64,000 nucleotides of DNA from AC-50 sp035640455 (GCA_035640455.1 DASQWB010000017.1:27316-91315), one strand, 5' to 3'. Counted from the stretch's first letter, positions 33,823 to 43,267 are shown. Notes: a model not told the origin generated them from the letters alone. Translations and numbers: made by a program.

Positions 33823-33859
33823 GAGGTTGGGGGAGGAGCAGGCCTCCTCCCCCAACCTC
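33823..33859 (+). terminator. 16-bp hairpin between livK and livH
   Basis: GAGGTTGGGGGAGGAG-CAGGC-CTCCTCCCCCAACCTC, a perfect stem 12 bp after the livK stop with no T-run. It fits an attenuating or RNA-protecting structure that keeps the binding protein more abundant than the permease. Confidence 0.75.
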
Positions 33860-33875
33860 GCCCACGGAGGACCAG

Positions 33876-34934
33876 TTGGCAACCGAAGCGCGGCGCCAGC
33901 CCTTGATCGGCACCCGGAGATACCGGCCCGACGTGATGCCGATCGCCGGCGGTCTGCTCGTGCTGGCGCTCCTCGTCTGGCTCGGCATCAACCTCGTCAA
34001 GACCCCGTACGACTTCCTCGAGATCACGCTGATCGGGGTCACGGTCGGCGCCATCTACGCACTCGTCGCGCTCGGCTACACGCTCGTCTACGGCATCCTC
34101 GAGCTGATCAACTTCGCGCATGGTGACGTCTTCATGCTCGGGGCCATGATGGCGGCGACGCTCACCGTCCAGGTCTTCAGCCTGCACGACAACGAGGCGG
34201 CCGGAAAGTGGATCCCGATCGTGCTGCTCTGCCTGCCGATCGGGATGCTGTTCTGCGGCGTGCTCAACGCGACCGTCGAACGGATCGCCTACCGGCCGCT
34301 GCGCGGCGCGCCCCGCCTCGCCCCGCTGATTACGGCGATCGGGATGTCGTTCATCCTCCAGAACGTCGGCCTCGCGTGGAAGGGCGCCAACTACGTGCCG
34401 GTCCCGAACATCCTCCCGCGCGGCGACGTCTTCAACGTCGGGGAAGCGGACTATCAGTGGAACAAGCTGATCGTGCTGATCGTGACCATCCCCGTCCTCA
34501 TCGGGCTGATCTTTCTCGTGCAGGAGACCCGGCAGGGAAAGGCGATGCGGGCGACCGCGCAGGACTCGGACGCCGCCGCGATGATGGGCATCAACGTCAA
34601 TCGGACGATCTCGTTCACGTTCTTGATCGCCGGCGCCCTCGCAGGCGCGGCGGGCCTCCTCTACGCGCTGTATGTGACGAACGTCCGCTACGACCAGGGC
34701 TTCCAGCTCGGGCTGATCGCCTTCACCTCGGCCGTCCTCGGCGGGATCGGCAACCTGCCCGGCGCCGTCCTCGGTGCGCTCCTGATCGGCCTGATCCAGG
34801 CCTTCAACGAGGGCCTCAACTGGCATGCACCGGGCAGCGACTGGACGCAGTCGATCGTCTTCACCGTCCTCATCCTGATCCTCGTCTTCCGCCCCGAGGG
34901 CCTGCTCGGCGAGCGGACGCCGGAGGGCGGCTAG
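33876..34934 (+). CDS. livH: Branched-chain amino-acid ABC transporter permease LivH
   Basis: 352 residues from TTG 33876, with CGGAGGA 5 nt upstream. About eight hydrophobic helices. Family signatures: LIGVTVGAIYALVALGYTLV, ELINFAHGDVFMLGAM, PRLAPLITAIGMSFILQNVG, RATAQDSDAAAMMGINVNRT (the EAA-like loop that meets the ATPases), and FTSAVLGGIGNLPGAVLGAL. It is a membrane subunit paired with LivM. Confidence 0.94.
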   Translation: MATEARRQPLIGTRRYRPDVMPIAGGLLVLALLVWLGINLVKTPYDFLEITLIGVTVGAIYALVALGYTLVYGILELINFAHGDVFMLGAMMAATLTVQVFSLHDNEAAGKWIPIVLLCLPIGMLFCGVLNATVERIAYRPLRGAPRLAPLITAIGMSFILQNVGLAWKGANYVPVPNILPRGDVFNVGEADYQWNKLIVLIVTIPVLIGLIFLVQETRQGKAMRATAQDSDAAAMMGINVNRTISFTFLIAGALAGAAGLLYALYVTNVRYDQGFQLGLIAFTSAVLGGIGNLPGAVLGALLIGLIQAFNEGLNWHAPGSDWTQSIVFTVLILILVFRPEGLLGERTPEGG

Positions 34935-36368
34935 GTGGCCACCCCGACGCCCCCGGGCCCGGCGCACCCGAGCCGCCCGAGCCGCCCGACCCGCGCCGGC
35001 TTCGGCGAGTGGTGGAGCGAACGGTCCGTGATCGAGCGGCGGCTCGGCATCGGCGCCATAGCGATCTTGATCGGCTGGCTCCTGCTGATCGCCTTCTCGT
35101 CGTTCGACCTCTCGGCGGTCTACGTCGCGATCGTCTTCCTGCTCCTCTACGTCCCGGCGTGGGACAAGCTGCCGTTCCGGATCGGGCGCGTCCGCGCCGG
35201 TCGGCTCGTCATACCGGTCGCGCTGATCGTGCTCGCGGTGACGTACCCCTTCTACTTCGACCGGCTGTTCGAGGTGCCGATCTTCGGGCCGTTCCCGGCC
35301 GTCTCGACCGGGGTCTACATGCTCGTCTACATCATGATGGCGATCGGGCTCAACGTTGTCGTCGGCTACGCGGGCCTGCTCGACCTCGGCTACGTCGCCT
35401 TCTACGCGATCGGCGCCTACACGGTCGCGTGGTTCGCCTCTGTGCAGTTCCCGAACCACAATGTCCACTTCTGGGCCGTAGGCGTGGGCTCGAACGTGCC
35501 CGGGTTCCACATCTCGGTGTGGTTCCTTCTCATCGCCGCCGGGATCATCACGGCGGTCGCCGGCGTCATCATCGGCTTGCCGACGCTGCGCCTGCGCGGG
35601 GACTACCTCGCGATCGTCACCCTCGGCTTCGGCGAGATCCTCCCGCAGATCGCGCGCAACGGCGACGACCTGTTCGGCAGCGGCTTCAACCTCACGAACG
35701 GCCCGAACGGGATCACGCCGATCGACTCTCCCGGCTTCGGCAGCGTCAACTACCTCACGGGCTACAACAGCTTCTTCACGAGCGACCGGCTCTTCTACTG
35801 GACCGCGCTCATCCTCGTGCTGATCACGGCCTTCTGCTCGTGGCGCCTGCGCGACTCGCGCCTGGGGCGCGCATGGATCGCGATCCGGGAGGACGAGACG
35901 GCGGCCGCGGCGATGGGCGTGCCGCTCATGCGCACGAAGACCTGGGCCTACGCGACGGGCGCGTTCTTCGGCGGCGTCGCCGGCGCCTTCTACGCAAGCT
36001 CGAAGAGCGCGACCTTCCCGGGCGACTTCTTCTTCAACATCTCCGTCTTCATCCTCTGCATGGTCATCCTCGGCGGGATGGGGAACATCCTCGGCGTCGT
36101 CCTCGGCGCCGCCTTCCTCGCCTACCTCGACCGGGAGGGGCTCGCCAACATCGGTGGCTGGCTAAACACCCACTTCGGGCCCGGCGGGTCGACGGTCCAA
36201 ATCTGGAGCACGCAGATCGACGTCCCGAAGTACGAGTTCGGGATCTTCGGCATCATCCTGCTGGTGGTGATGCTCTTCAGACCGGAGGGCCTGATCCCGA
36301 GTTCGAGACGGGCCGCCGAGTTTCACGAAGGCGTCGCCGACCAGCCCCTGTACGACGTGAGCCACTGA
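34935..36368 (+). CDS. livM: Branched-chain amino-acid ABC transporter permease LivM
   Basis: 477 residues from GTG 34935, which directly abuts the livH stop. After a Pro-rich cytosolic start come about ten hydrophobic segments with LNVVVGYAGLLDLGYVAFYA, LRLRGDYLAIVTLGFGEILP, the ATPase-contact loop IREDETAAAAMGVPLMRTKT, and MVILGGMGNILGVVLGA. The C-terminal ~20 residues are polar (SSRRAAEFHEGVADQPLYDV). Stop and next ATG overlap (TGATG). Confidence 0.94.
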   Translation: MATPTPPGPAHPSRPSRPTRAGFGEWWSERSVIERRLGIGAIAILIGWLLLIAFSSFDLSAVYVAIVFLLLYVPAWDKLPFRIGRVRAGRLVIPVALIVLAVTYPFYFDRLFEVPIFGPFPAVSTGVYMLVYIMMAIGLNVVVGYAGLLDLGYVAFYAIGAYTVAWFASVQFPNHNVHFWAVGVGSNVPGFHISVWFLLIAAGIITAVAGVIIGLPTLRLRGDYLAIVTLGFGEILPQIARNGDDLFGSGFNLTNGPNGITPIDSPGFGSVNYLTGYNSFFTSDRLFYWTALILVLITAFCSWRLRDSRLGRAWIAIREDETAAAAMGVPLMRTKTWAYATGAFFGGVAGAFYASSKSATFPGDFFFNISVFILCMVILGGMGNILGVVLGAAFLAYLDREGLANIGGWLNTHFGPGGSTVQIWSTQIDVPKYEFGIFGIILLVVMLFRPEGLIPSSRRAAEFHEGVADQPLYDVSH

Positions 36369-37150
36369 TGGCCGACCTGCTGATTGCGGAGGGGGTGCGC
36401 AAGGAGTTCGGCGGCCTGACGGCGGTGAACAACGTCGACTTCACCGTGCCGGAGGAGTCGATCGTGAGCCTGATCGGGCCGAACGGCGCCGGCAAGACGA
36501 CGTTCTTCAACATGCTCACCGGCGTCTACAAGCCGACGGCGGGCCAGATCGCCTTCGCCGGCGAGAACGTCACCGGCAAGCCGCCGCACGCGATCACCCA
36601 GCGCGGGATGGGCCGCACCTTCCAGAACATCCGGCTTTTCCAGAACATGACCGCGCTCGAGAATGTGCTCGTCGGCATGCACTCCCGGCTCAAGGGCGGG
36701 ATCGCGGGCTCGATCACGCGCTTCCCGGGGTCGCCGGTCGACAAGGAGGAGGACCGGGCCCGCGAGCGCGGGCGCGAGCTCCTCGCCTTCTGCGATCTCC
36801 GCGGGCGCGAGCGCGTGATCGCGAAGGAGCTCTCCTACGGCGACCAGCGGCGGCTCGAGGTCGCTCGCGCGCTCGCGACCGAGCCGAAGCTCCTCCTCCT
36901 CGACGAGCCGACCGCCGGGATGAACCCGCAGGAGACGGCCGACTTCACCGCCTTCGTGCAGCGGCTACGGCAGGAGGAAGGGCTGACCGTGCTCCTGATC
37001 GAGCACGACATGCGGGTCGTGATGGGTGTCTCCGACCGCGTCACCGTGCTCGACTACGGCGAGAAGATCGCCGAGGGCACGCCGCAGGAGGTCCAGAAGG
37101 ATCCGCGGGTGATCGAGGCATACCTCGGCTCGGCAGCGGTGGAGCAATGA
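36368..37150 (+). CDS. livG: Branched-chain amino-acid ABC transporter ATPase LivG
   Basis: 260 residues. Walker A GPNGAGKTT (~39-47), ABC signature LSYGDQRRLEVARAL, Walker B LLLLDEPTAGMNP and the switch His in LLIEHDM are all present. The MNPQET after Walker B and the C-terminal GEKIAEGTPQEVQKDPRVIE are typical of LivG. It drives import together with LivF; its stop overlaps livF (ATGA). Confidence 0.95.
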   Translation: MADLLIAEGVRKEFGGLTAVNNVDFTVPEESIVSLIGPNGAGKTTFFNMLTGVYKPTAGQIAFAGENVTGKPPHAITQRGMGRTFQNIRLFQNMTALENVLVGMHSRLKGGIAGSITRFPGSPVDKEEDRARERGRELLAFCDLRGRERVIAKELSYGDQRRLEVARALATEPKLLLLDEPTAGMNPQETADFTAFVQRLRQEEGLTVLLIEHDMRVVMGVSDRVTVLDYGEKIAEGTPQEVQKDPRVIEAYLGSAAVEQ

Positions 37151-37881
37151 CGCGCGCCGGCAACGGAACGATTCTCGAGCTCAAGGACGTGAACACCTAC
37201 TACGGCTCGATCCACGCGCTGAAGGGGATCTCGCTCAGCGTCGGCGACGGCCAGGTCGTGACGCTGATCGGCGCGAACGGCGCCGGGAAGTCGACGACGC
37301 TGCGGTCGATCAACGGGCTCAACCGGCCGCGCCGCGGGACGATCATCTTCCAGGGCCGCGACATCACCTCGACGCCCGCCGACCAGGTGGTGAAGATGGG
37401 GATCTCGCAGGCGCCTGAGGGCCGCCGCCTGTTCCCGCGGATGAGCGTGCTCGAGAACCTCGAGATGGGCGCGTTCCAGCGCAAGGACCGCGGCGGGATC
37501 CGCCAGGATCGCGATCGCGTCTTCGAGCTCTTCCCACGGCTCCAGGAGCGGCGGCACCAGAAGGCCGGGACGCTCTCCGGGGGCGAGCAGCAGATGTGCG
37601 CGATCGGGCGGGCGCTCATGGCGCGGCCCAAGCTGCTCCTGCTCGACGAGCCGTCGATGGGGCTCGCGCCGATCTTCGTCGAGAGGATCTTCGAGATCGT
37701 GAAGGAGATCAACGAGCAAGGGACGCCGATCCTGCTCGTCGAGCAGAACGCGCTCATGGCGCTCGACGTCGCCGACCGCGGCTACGTGCTCGAGACCGGG
37801 CGCGTGGCGCTCGAGGGGCCGGCCGGCGAGCTGCGCCAGAACGAGCAGGTCCGCAAGACCTACCTCGGCGAAGCCGAATAG
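37147..37881 (+). CDS. livF: Branched-chain amino-acid ABC transporter ATPase LivF
   Basis: 244 residues. NTYYGSIHALKGISLSVGDG, Walker A GANGAGKST, RLFPRMSVLENLEMGA, signature LSGGEQQMCAIGRAL, and Walker B LLLLDEPSMGLAP are classical for LivF. Last gene of the operon. Its final 22 bases overlap the 3' end of the convergent sucrase/ferredoxin-like gene. Confidence 0.95.
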   Translation: MTRAGNGTILELKDVNTYYGSIHALKGISLSVGDGQVVTLIGANGAGKSTTLRSINGLNRPRRGTIIFQGRDITSTPADQVVKMGISQAPEGRRLFPRMSVLENLEMGAFQRKDRGGIRQDRDRVFELFPRLQERRHQKAGTLSGGEQQMCAIGRALMARPKLLLLDEPSMGLAPIFVERIFEIVKEINEQGTPILLVEQNALMALDVADRGYVLETGRVALEGPAGELRQNEQVRKTYLGEAE

Positions 37882-38657
37882 TCCGGCGCGTGCCCCTCCG
37901 GTGAGACGAGTCGCCACGCGAGCGGCTGCTTCGGCTCGCCGCCGCACGACTCCGGCCGCGGCGGCTCGAGTAGCTCCGCCGCGACCTCGAGCTGGAGCTC
38001 GTCGGCCGGGCTGTCGTCCAGCCGGAGCCGGCCGGTCGCCCGCCGCGCGAAATAGTCGCGGGCCTGCGCCTCGGGCTCGAGCGAGGTGCGGCCGCGGAGG
38101 TGGTCGAGCTCGACCTCACCCCCGTCGTAGGCGCGGACGACGCGACGCGCGGCGGCGACGTCGAGCCGGCCGTACACGAGGCCGTGCGGCAGGCAGACGA
38201 GGTTCGGTGCGAACCGGTGGCCGCCGATGTGCGTCGTCTCCCACAGCCGCTCGCCGAGCGCCGGAACCAGCGCCCGCCCGAGCTCGCGGCCGGCGCGGCC
38301 GCAGCACATGTCGCGGCGGCCGTTCGTGCAGATCAGATAGAGCGGCCCCTCGACGCGCTCGCCGCGCGCGTCGAGATCCGGCTCCTCGAGGAGCTCCACG
38401 AACGGCTCCGGCGGTGCGCACGAGACCAGGAAGACGCGTCGCGGCCCGCGGGCGGACGGCCGGCCGAAGCGCCGCACGAGGCCGACACGGACGCCGACCT
38501 CCTTCCCGCGGGCCTCGAGCTCGGCCAACCCCGCCTCGGCGACCGCCTTCCGGCCCCACGGCCCCGGATCCTCGACGAGGAGCCATCGCGGGGCGTACGG
38601 CGCGGTCGCGTACAGCGGCTCGCCAAGCGCGACCGAGAGCTCGGAGCAGGTGCTCAT
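37860..38657 (-). CDS. Sucrase/ferredoxin-like (thioredoxin-fold [2Fe-2S]) protein
   Basis: 265 residues. The Suc_Fer-like family is indicated by EGPLYLICTNGRRDMCCGRAG (cysteine cluster, ~103-122) and THIGGHRFAPNLVCLPHGLVYG with conserved HxGGHRFAPN. Such proteins are predicted thioredoxin-like ferredoxins with an unknown partner. It overlaps the LarA-like gene by ATGA at 38654-38657 and belongs to the lipoprotein-LarA-Suc_Fer operon. Confidence 0.85.
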   Translation of the reverse strand: MSTCSELSVALGEPLYATAPYAPRWLLVEDPGPWGRKAVAEAGLAELEARGKEVGVRVGLVRRFGRPSARGPRRVFLVSCAPPEPFVELLEEPDLDARGERVEGPLYLICTNGRRDMCCGRAGRELGRALVPALGERLWETTHIGGHRFAPNLVCLPHGLVYGRLDVAAARRVVRAYDGGEVELDHLRGRTSLEPEAQARDYFARRATGRLRLDDSPADELQLEVAAELLEPPRPESCGGEPKQPLAWRLVSPEGHAPDYSASPR

Positions 38658-40156
38658 ACGCGCACGCGAAGCGGAAAGTAAGGCGGCGCGAGCAGGAAGC
38701 CGACGCGGGGCGGGCGGCCGGCGCGACCGGTCGCCATCTCGAGCGCCGCGCCGATCCCGTGCGCCGGGACGAAGCCGAGCTGCCGGGCCGCGACTGCGTC
38801 GCGACAGCCGGCGACGACCACCGCGCCGATCCGCTCGAGCGCCGGCAGGCAGGCCGACCAGTCCGCGAACGGCGCGCGTGGATGGCAGCCGCGCCCGGCT
38901 CGGTAGGCCTCGATCGCCCGCTCGTCCGCCGCGGCCGCCTCCGCTCCGTACTGGAGCGCAGCGGCGTCGCGTCCCGTGCGGACGGCGTGGAAGAACGCGC
39001 GGTAGGGCTGCTGCGTCGGATGGGTGAAGTGGCGGAGGAAGCGGTGGAGGAGGATCGCCGTCCCGCCCTCGGCGAGCGGAAATGCGTCGCGCCAGAGCCG
39101 GAGGGCCAGGCCGAGCCCGAGGTAGGCGGCGAGGAGCGGATTCGGCCGCTCCCGGGGCAGGTAGGGCGTCGCGCGCGGGATCCCGATGCAGATCGCGTCG
39201 AGCCGGCCGTTGAGCTCGGCGCCGCGCAGCTCGACGCCGCGGAGAAGCGCCTCGGCGTGCGCGACCGACGGGCGCCCGGCGAACGCCGCGGCCGCGCTCA
39301 GCTCGAGCGGAAGCGAGCGCAGGACTCGCACGCGCAGCGGCCCGGGCGCGAGCGCGAAGAGCCGGCGGAGTGGGGAGCGCGCGACCCGCTCGACCGCCTC
39401 CTGCTCGTAGGGATAGCCCTGCAGCGCGCCGGACACGCGTGGGTGGTTGAGGACGAGCGACGCGCCGAGGAGCGGAACGCGTTGCGCCAAGGCTCGCTCG
39501 AGGGCAGTCGCGAGCCGCCAGCCGTCGGAGCCCGCGGTCTCGAGCAGCGAGGCGCCGCCGGCGGCTGCCGCGGCCGTCCCAGGGTCGGCGGCGGCGAGAA
39601 ACGTGGCGGGGCCGCCGTGGAGGACGCTCTCGGCCGCGGTCACGACGACGACGAGGTCGGTCTCGACGAGCGCGGGATGGATGCGAGCCACCGCAGCGTC
39701 GTCGGTCGCGAGCTCGACGAGCCGCGGGTCCTCCGCGTCGTGGACCGCGACGTGGCCGTGGAAGCGGCGCGCGAATCCGGGGGTCACGAGCGCGGCGAGC
39801 TCGCTCTGACCGGCCCGCCGCGCGAGCCCGCCGGCGACGAGGATCGTCTGGTAGCCGCTCGGCACGCCCAGCCGCTCGAGCTCGTCGACGGCAGCGCCGA
39901 TCGCGAGCTGTCGCGGGTCGCGCTCGGAGCTAGGGATCGGCAGCGCCGGTGGCTCGACGAGGACGGTCGCCCGCCGGGCTTCGCGGGCGAGCTCCTCGAG
40001 CGGCGGGCCGGCGAGCGGGAAGTGGAGCGCCTCGCGCACGGCCGCCCCGGCGTCGGCGAGCGCCTCGCGAGGGGGCGGCGGACGAACGACCACGTCGTCG
40101 TCGCCCGCGTTCACGACCACGAGCCTCGTGCCCGAGAGGAGCGGGATCCGTGGCAC
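38654..40156 (-). CDS. LarA-like (lactate racemase superfamily) protein
   Basis: 500 residues from GTG 40156. The N-terminal part has RATVLVEPPALPIPSSERDP, matching the VxDxTRPTP substrate-binding stretch of LarA, followed by a Rossmann-like TILVAGGLARR and VHDAEDPRLVEL. The C-terminal half contains LDAICIGIPRATPYLP and GGTAILLHRFLRHFTHPTQQ. Known LarA enzymes use a nickel pincer cofactor built by LarBCE, none of which is in view, so this may be a non-racemase member. It follows the lipoprotein gene by 3 bp. Confidence 0.75.
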   Translation of the reverse strand: MPRIPLLSGTRLVVVNAGDDDVVVRPPPPREALADAGAAVREALHFPLAGPPLEELAREARRATVLVEPPALPIPSSERDPRQLAIGAAVDELERLGVPSGYQTILVAGGLARRAGQSELAALVTPGFARRFHGHVAVHDAEDPRLVELATDDAAVARIHPALVETDLVVVVTAAESVLHGGPATFLAAADPGTAAAAAGGASLLETAGSDGWRLATALERALAQRVPLLGASLVLNHPRVSGALQGYPYEQEAVERVARSPLRRLFALAPGPLRVRVLRSLPLELSAAAAFAGRPSVAHAEALLRGVELRGAELNGRLDAICIGIPRATPYLPRERPNPLLAAYLGLGLALRLWRDAFPLAEGGTAILLHRFLRHFTHPTQQPYRAFFHAVRTGRDAAALQYGAEAAAADERAIEAYRAGRGCHPRAPFADWSACLPALERIGAVVVAGCRDAVAARQLGFVPAHGIGAALEMATGRAGRPPRVGFLLAPPYFPLRVRV

Positions 40157-40159
40157 GGG

Positions 40160-40678
40160 CTAACGGGCCGGCAGGTTGGAGAAGAGCTCCTTGACCGGGT
40201 CGAGCGGTGCAAGGCCTGCGGCGCGGCGGCGCAGGTTGACGAGCCGCACGGCAACTCGCTCGGCCGCGTCGGCTCGGCGGACGAGCCGGCGCGCGCGCCG
40301 GGCACCCGGGATGTCCGCGGCGTCGAGAGCGGCCGCCGACGCCGTGTAGGCGCGGGCGAAGAGGAGCGCGGCGCGGCGCGCGGCCCGCGCGGCCGGCTCG
40401 AAGCCACGCACCTCGTCACCACGGAGCGAGAGCGCCGTCGCCTTGCACACGCGAGCCGCCCTGCGGACGCGCGGCGCGAGCTCCTCGGCGCCGCTCGTCT
40501 CGTTGATGCGCGCGAGGACGATCTCCTGGAATCCGCACGCAGCGAGAGCCCTCACGGCCAGGCGCGTTCGCAGGTCGAGCGAAGGGGGCGGCGCCATCCC
40601 GACTCCCAGCCGCCAGGAGCAGCCGGCGGCGAGGAGCACGCAGCAGGCGGAAGCAATCCAGAGGCCGTGGCGCGGCAT
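40160..40678 (-). CDS. Small lipoprotein, unknown function
   Basis: 172 residues from ATG 40678. Lipobox LLAAGCSW sits within the first 21 residues, so the protein is exported and lipid-anchored. The mature part is Ala/Arg-rich and helical (RRAALLFARAYTASAAALDA). No family recognised. It is divergent from polA: its ATG overlaps the polA -10 hexamer, so the two genes can hardly be transcribed independently at the same time. Confidence 0.7.
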   Translation of the reverse strand: MPRHGLWIASACCVLLAAGCSWRLGVGMAPPPSLDLRTRLAVRALAACGFQEIVLARINETSGAEELAPRVRRAARVCKATALSLRGDEVRGFEPAARAARRAALLFARAYTASAAALDAADIPGARRARRLVRRADAAERVAVRLVNLRRRAAGLAPLDPVKELFSNLPAR

Positions 40679-40683
40679 AGACT
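40678..40683 (+). promoter_or_regulatory. -10 element, leaderless promoter of polA
   Basis: TAGACT, 7 nt before ATG 40691. Its first base is the first base (A of ATG on the other strand) of the divergent lipoprotein gene. Confidence 0.65.
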
Positions 40684-40690
40684 CGTCATC

Positions 40691-43267
40691 ATGCCGAAGA
40701 CCCTCACCGGAGCCGATCTCCAGCTCGACGACGCGCCCGCGCGCGAGGCCGAGCTCTTCCTCGTCGACGGGAACAACCTCGCCTATCGCGCCTTCTTTGC
40801 GCTGCCCGAGGAGCTCGCGACGAGCGAGGGCTTCTCGACGAACGCGCTCCTCGGCTTCACGAACATGCTCTTCAAGCTGCTCTCCGACTACCGGCCGAAG
40901 GGCGTCGCAGTCGCCTGGGACACGCGGCCCGTGCACCGGACCGAGCTGTCCGAGGAGTACAAGTCCGAGCGGCGGCCGATGCCGGACCTCCTGCGGGAGC
41001 AGTTCCCGTACTTCCGGCCGATCGTCGAGGCCTTCGGCTACCGCAACCTCGAGTTCGAGGGCTGGGAGGCAGACGACGTCATCGCGACGCTCGCCGCGCG
41101 CGCCGACGAGGCCGGCGTGAGGACGTGCGTCGTCTCGACCGACCGCGACGCCTTCCAGCTCGTCTCGGAGAACGTCTGCCTGATGATGACCCCGCGTGGT
41201 GTCTCCGACGTCCACGTCTACACGCCCGAGCGGGTCGAGGCGCGGTACGGGATCCCGCCCGAGCGCGTGCCCGACTTCATCGGCCTGAAGGGCGACACTT
41301 CCGACAACATCCCCGGCGTCCCCGGGATCGGCGACAAGACGGCGGGCCAGCTCGTCGCGCAGTACGGGTCGCTCGAGGGGGTGCTCGAGCACCTCGACGA
41401 GCTCTCGCCCGCTCGCTCGAAATCGATCGCCGCGCACGCCGAGCAGGCTCTCGTCTCGAAGCAGCTCGCGACGATGCGGCGCGACCTCGACATCGACTGC
41501 GATCCCTCGCAGCTCGTGCTCGCGCCCCCCGACCGGGGGCAGCTGAAGGAGATGTTCAGGCGCTTCGAGTTCCGCAACCTCCTCGGCCGCGTGGACGAGC
41601 TGGACGCGGCGGTGCCGGCCGTGCCCATCCGGGTCGAGGGCACGAACGTCGCGTGGCGGGAAGGCGAGCTGGAAAGCGTGCCGCCCGGACGCGTCGCGCT
41701 CGCGATCGAGGACGGCCGCTTCGCGCTCGCCGGCGACGACGGCGTCGTCGTCGGCGAGTGGCGTCCCGGGTACGCGGCGCGATTGCGGGACGCCGAGCTC
41801 GTCGCGCACGACTTCAAGTCGCTCCCGCGGCTGACGATGAAGCCGGCCGACGACACGCTGATCGCCGCCTACCTCATCGAGCCGTCGCGGTCGGAGTACG
41901 ACCTCGACGAGCTCGCCGAGGAGTACGGGCTCGTGCCGGTGCCGACGCCGGCCGCCGACGAGCAGACGACGGCGCTCGTGCGCCATGCCGAGGCGGCGCG
42001 CCGGCTCGCGGGGCCGATGCGCGAGCGCCTGCGGGAGCGGGGGAGCGAGGCCCTCTACGACACGATCGAGCTTCCCCTCGCGGCGGTGCTCGCCTCGATG
42101 GAGGACGCGGGCGTCCGCATCGACACGTACCGGATGGGGGAGATCACCGCGCGCCTCCACGACCGTCTCGAGGAGCTCGAGGCGCGGGCGTACGAGCTCG
42201 CGGGCGAGGAGTTCATGCTGGGCTCGACGCAGCAGGTGGCGCGCATCCTCTTCGAGAAGCTCGAGCTCACCCCTGGCCGGAAGGGGAAGACGGGCTACTC
42301 GACCGACACGCGCGTGCTGCGCTCGATCCGCGGCGACCACGAGATCGTCGGCGCGATCGAGGAGTGGCGCGAGTACTCGAAGCTCCTGAACACGTACCTC
42401 GAGCCGCTGCCGAGCCTCATCTCCGAGGCCGACGGGCGGCTGCATACGACCTTCAACCAGACCGTCGCCGCGACCGGCCGGCTCTCGACGTCGAACCCGA
42501 ACCTCCAGGCGATCCCGATCCGCACCGAGCTCGGCCGCGAGATCCGCTCCGCCTTCGTCGCCGAGTCCGGCTGCCGGCTCATGTCGGCCGACTACTCGCA
42601 GGTCGAGCTGCGGATCCTCGCGCACGTCTCCGGCGAGCCCAAGCTGCGCGAGGCCTTCGCCCGCGGCGAGGACATCCATCGCGCGACCGCCGCCGAGGTG
42701 CTCGGCAAGGACCCGGCGACGCTGACGACGGCCGAGCGCGCAATCGCGAAGATGATCAACTTCGGGATCGTCTACGGGATCTCGGCGTTCGGGCTCTCGG
42801 AGAACCTCGAGATCCCGCGCGAGGAGGCCCAGGAGTACATCGACGCGTACCTCGCCCGCTTCCCGCTCGTGCAGGACTTCATCCAGCGGACGATCGAGCA
42901 GGCGACCCGCGACGGCTACGTGACGACGCTGCTCGGCCGCCGCCGGCCCGTGCCCGAGATCCGCGCCTCGAACCGGCAGACGCGCTCGCTCGGCGAGCGC
43001 TTGGCCGTGAACTCGATCATGCAGGGCTCGCAGGCGGACATCATCAAGGTCGCGATGGTGGCGATCCACCGCCGCCTGCGCGACGAGGGCCGCGCGGGCC
43101 GGCTCGTGCTCCAGGTGCACGACGAACTCCTGCTCGAGGTGCCGGAGGCGGAGGTCGGGCCGGTGCGCGAGCTCGTCCGCTCCGAGATGGTCGGCGCGTT
43201 CCCGCTCGATCCGCCGCTCGCCGTCGACGTCGGCGTCGGCGATGACTGGCACGACGCGAAATCCTGA
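40691..43267 (+). CDS. polA: DNA polymerase I
   Basis: 858 residues. The 5'-nuclease domain (~18-300) has FLVDGNNLAYRAFF, WEADDVIATLAA, VVSTDRDAFQLV and GLKGDTSDNIPGVPGIGDKT. The middle exonuclease-like domain (~320-450) is degenerate: the DxE motif reads VALAIEDGRF and the second motif LVAHDFKSLPRL, so proofreading is probably lost, as in Taq-like enzymes. The polymerase domain has motif A SADYSQVELRILAH, motif B AERAIAKMINFGIVYGIS and motif C LQVHDELL. It works in Okazaki-fragment and repair synthesis. Confidence 0.97.
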   Translation: MPKTLTGADLQLDDAPAREAELFLVDGNNLAYRAFFALPEELATSEGFSTNALLGFTNMLFKLLSDYRPKGVAVAWDTRPVHRTELSEEYKSERRPMPDLLREQFPYFRPIVEAFGYRNLEFEGWEADDVIATLAARADEAGVRTCVVSTDRDAFQLVSENVCLMMTPRGVSDVHVYTPERVEARYGIPPERVPDFIGLKGDTSDNIPGVPGIGDKTAGQLVAQYGSLEGVLEHLDELSPARSKSIAAHAEQALVSKQLATMRRDLDIDCDPSQLVLAPPDRGQLKEMFRRFEFRNLLGRVDELDAAVPAVPIRVEGTNVAWREGELESVPPGRVALAIEDGRFALAGDDGVVVGEWRPGYAARLRDAELVAHDFKSLPRLTMKPADDTLIAAYLIEPSRSEYDLDELAEEYGLVPVPTPAADEQTTALVRHAEAARRLAGPMRERLRERGSEALYDTIELPLAAVLASMEDAGVRIDTYRMGEITARLHDRLEELEARAYELAGEEFMLGSTQQVARILFEKLELTPGRKGKTGYSTDTRVLRSIRGDHEIVGAIEEWREYSKLLNTYLEPLPSLISEADGRLHTTFNQTVAATGRLSTSNPNLQAIPIRTELGREIRSAFVAESGCRLMSADYSQVELRILAHVSGEPKLREAFARGEDIHRATAAEVLGKDPATLTTAERAIAKMINFGIVYGISAFGLSENLEIPREEAQEYIDAYLARFPLVQDFIQRTIEQATRDGYVTTLLGRRRPVPEIRASNRQTRSLGERLAVNSIMQGSQADIIKVAMVAIHRRLRDEGRAGRLVLQVHDELLLEVPEAEVGPVRELVRSEMVGAFPLDPPLAVDVGVGDDWHDAKS

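Noticed and set aside
34208..37150. 980-codon plus-strand frame
   Set aside because: It is a shifted frame of livH and livM that happens to run into livG; only livG (36368 onward) has family motifs.
37901..43267. Single 1788-codon open frame on the plus strand
   Set aside because: Only its part from 40691 is polA; the upstream ~930 codons are antisense to the Suc_Fer, LarA-like and lipoprotein genes and are Arg/Ala-rich GC-frame noise.
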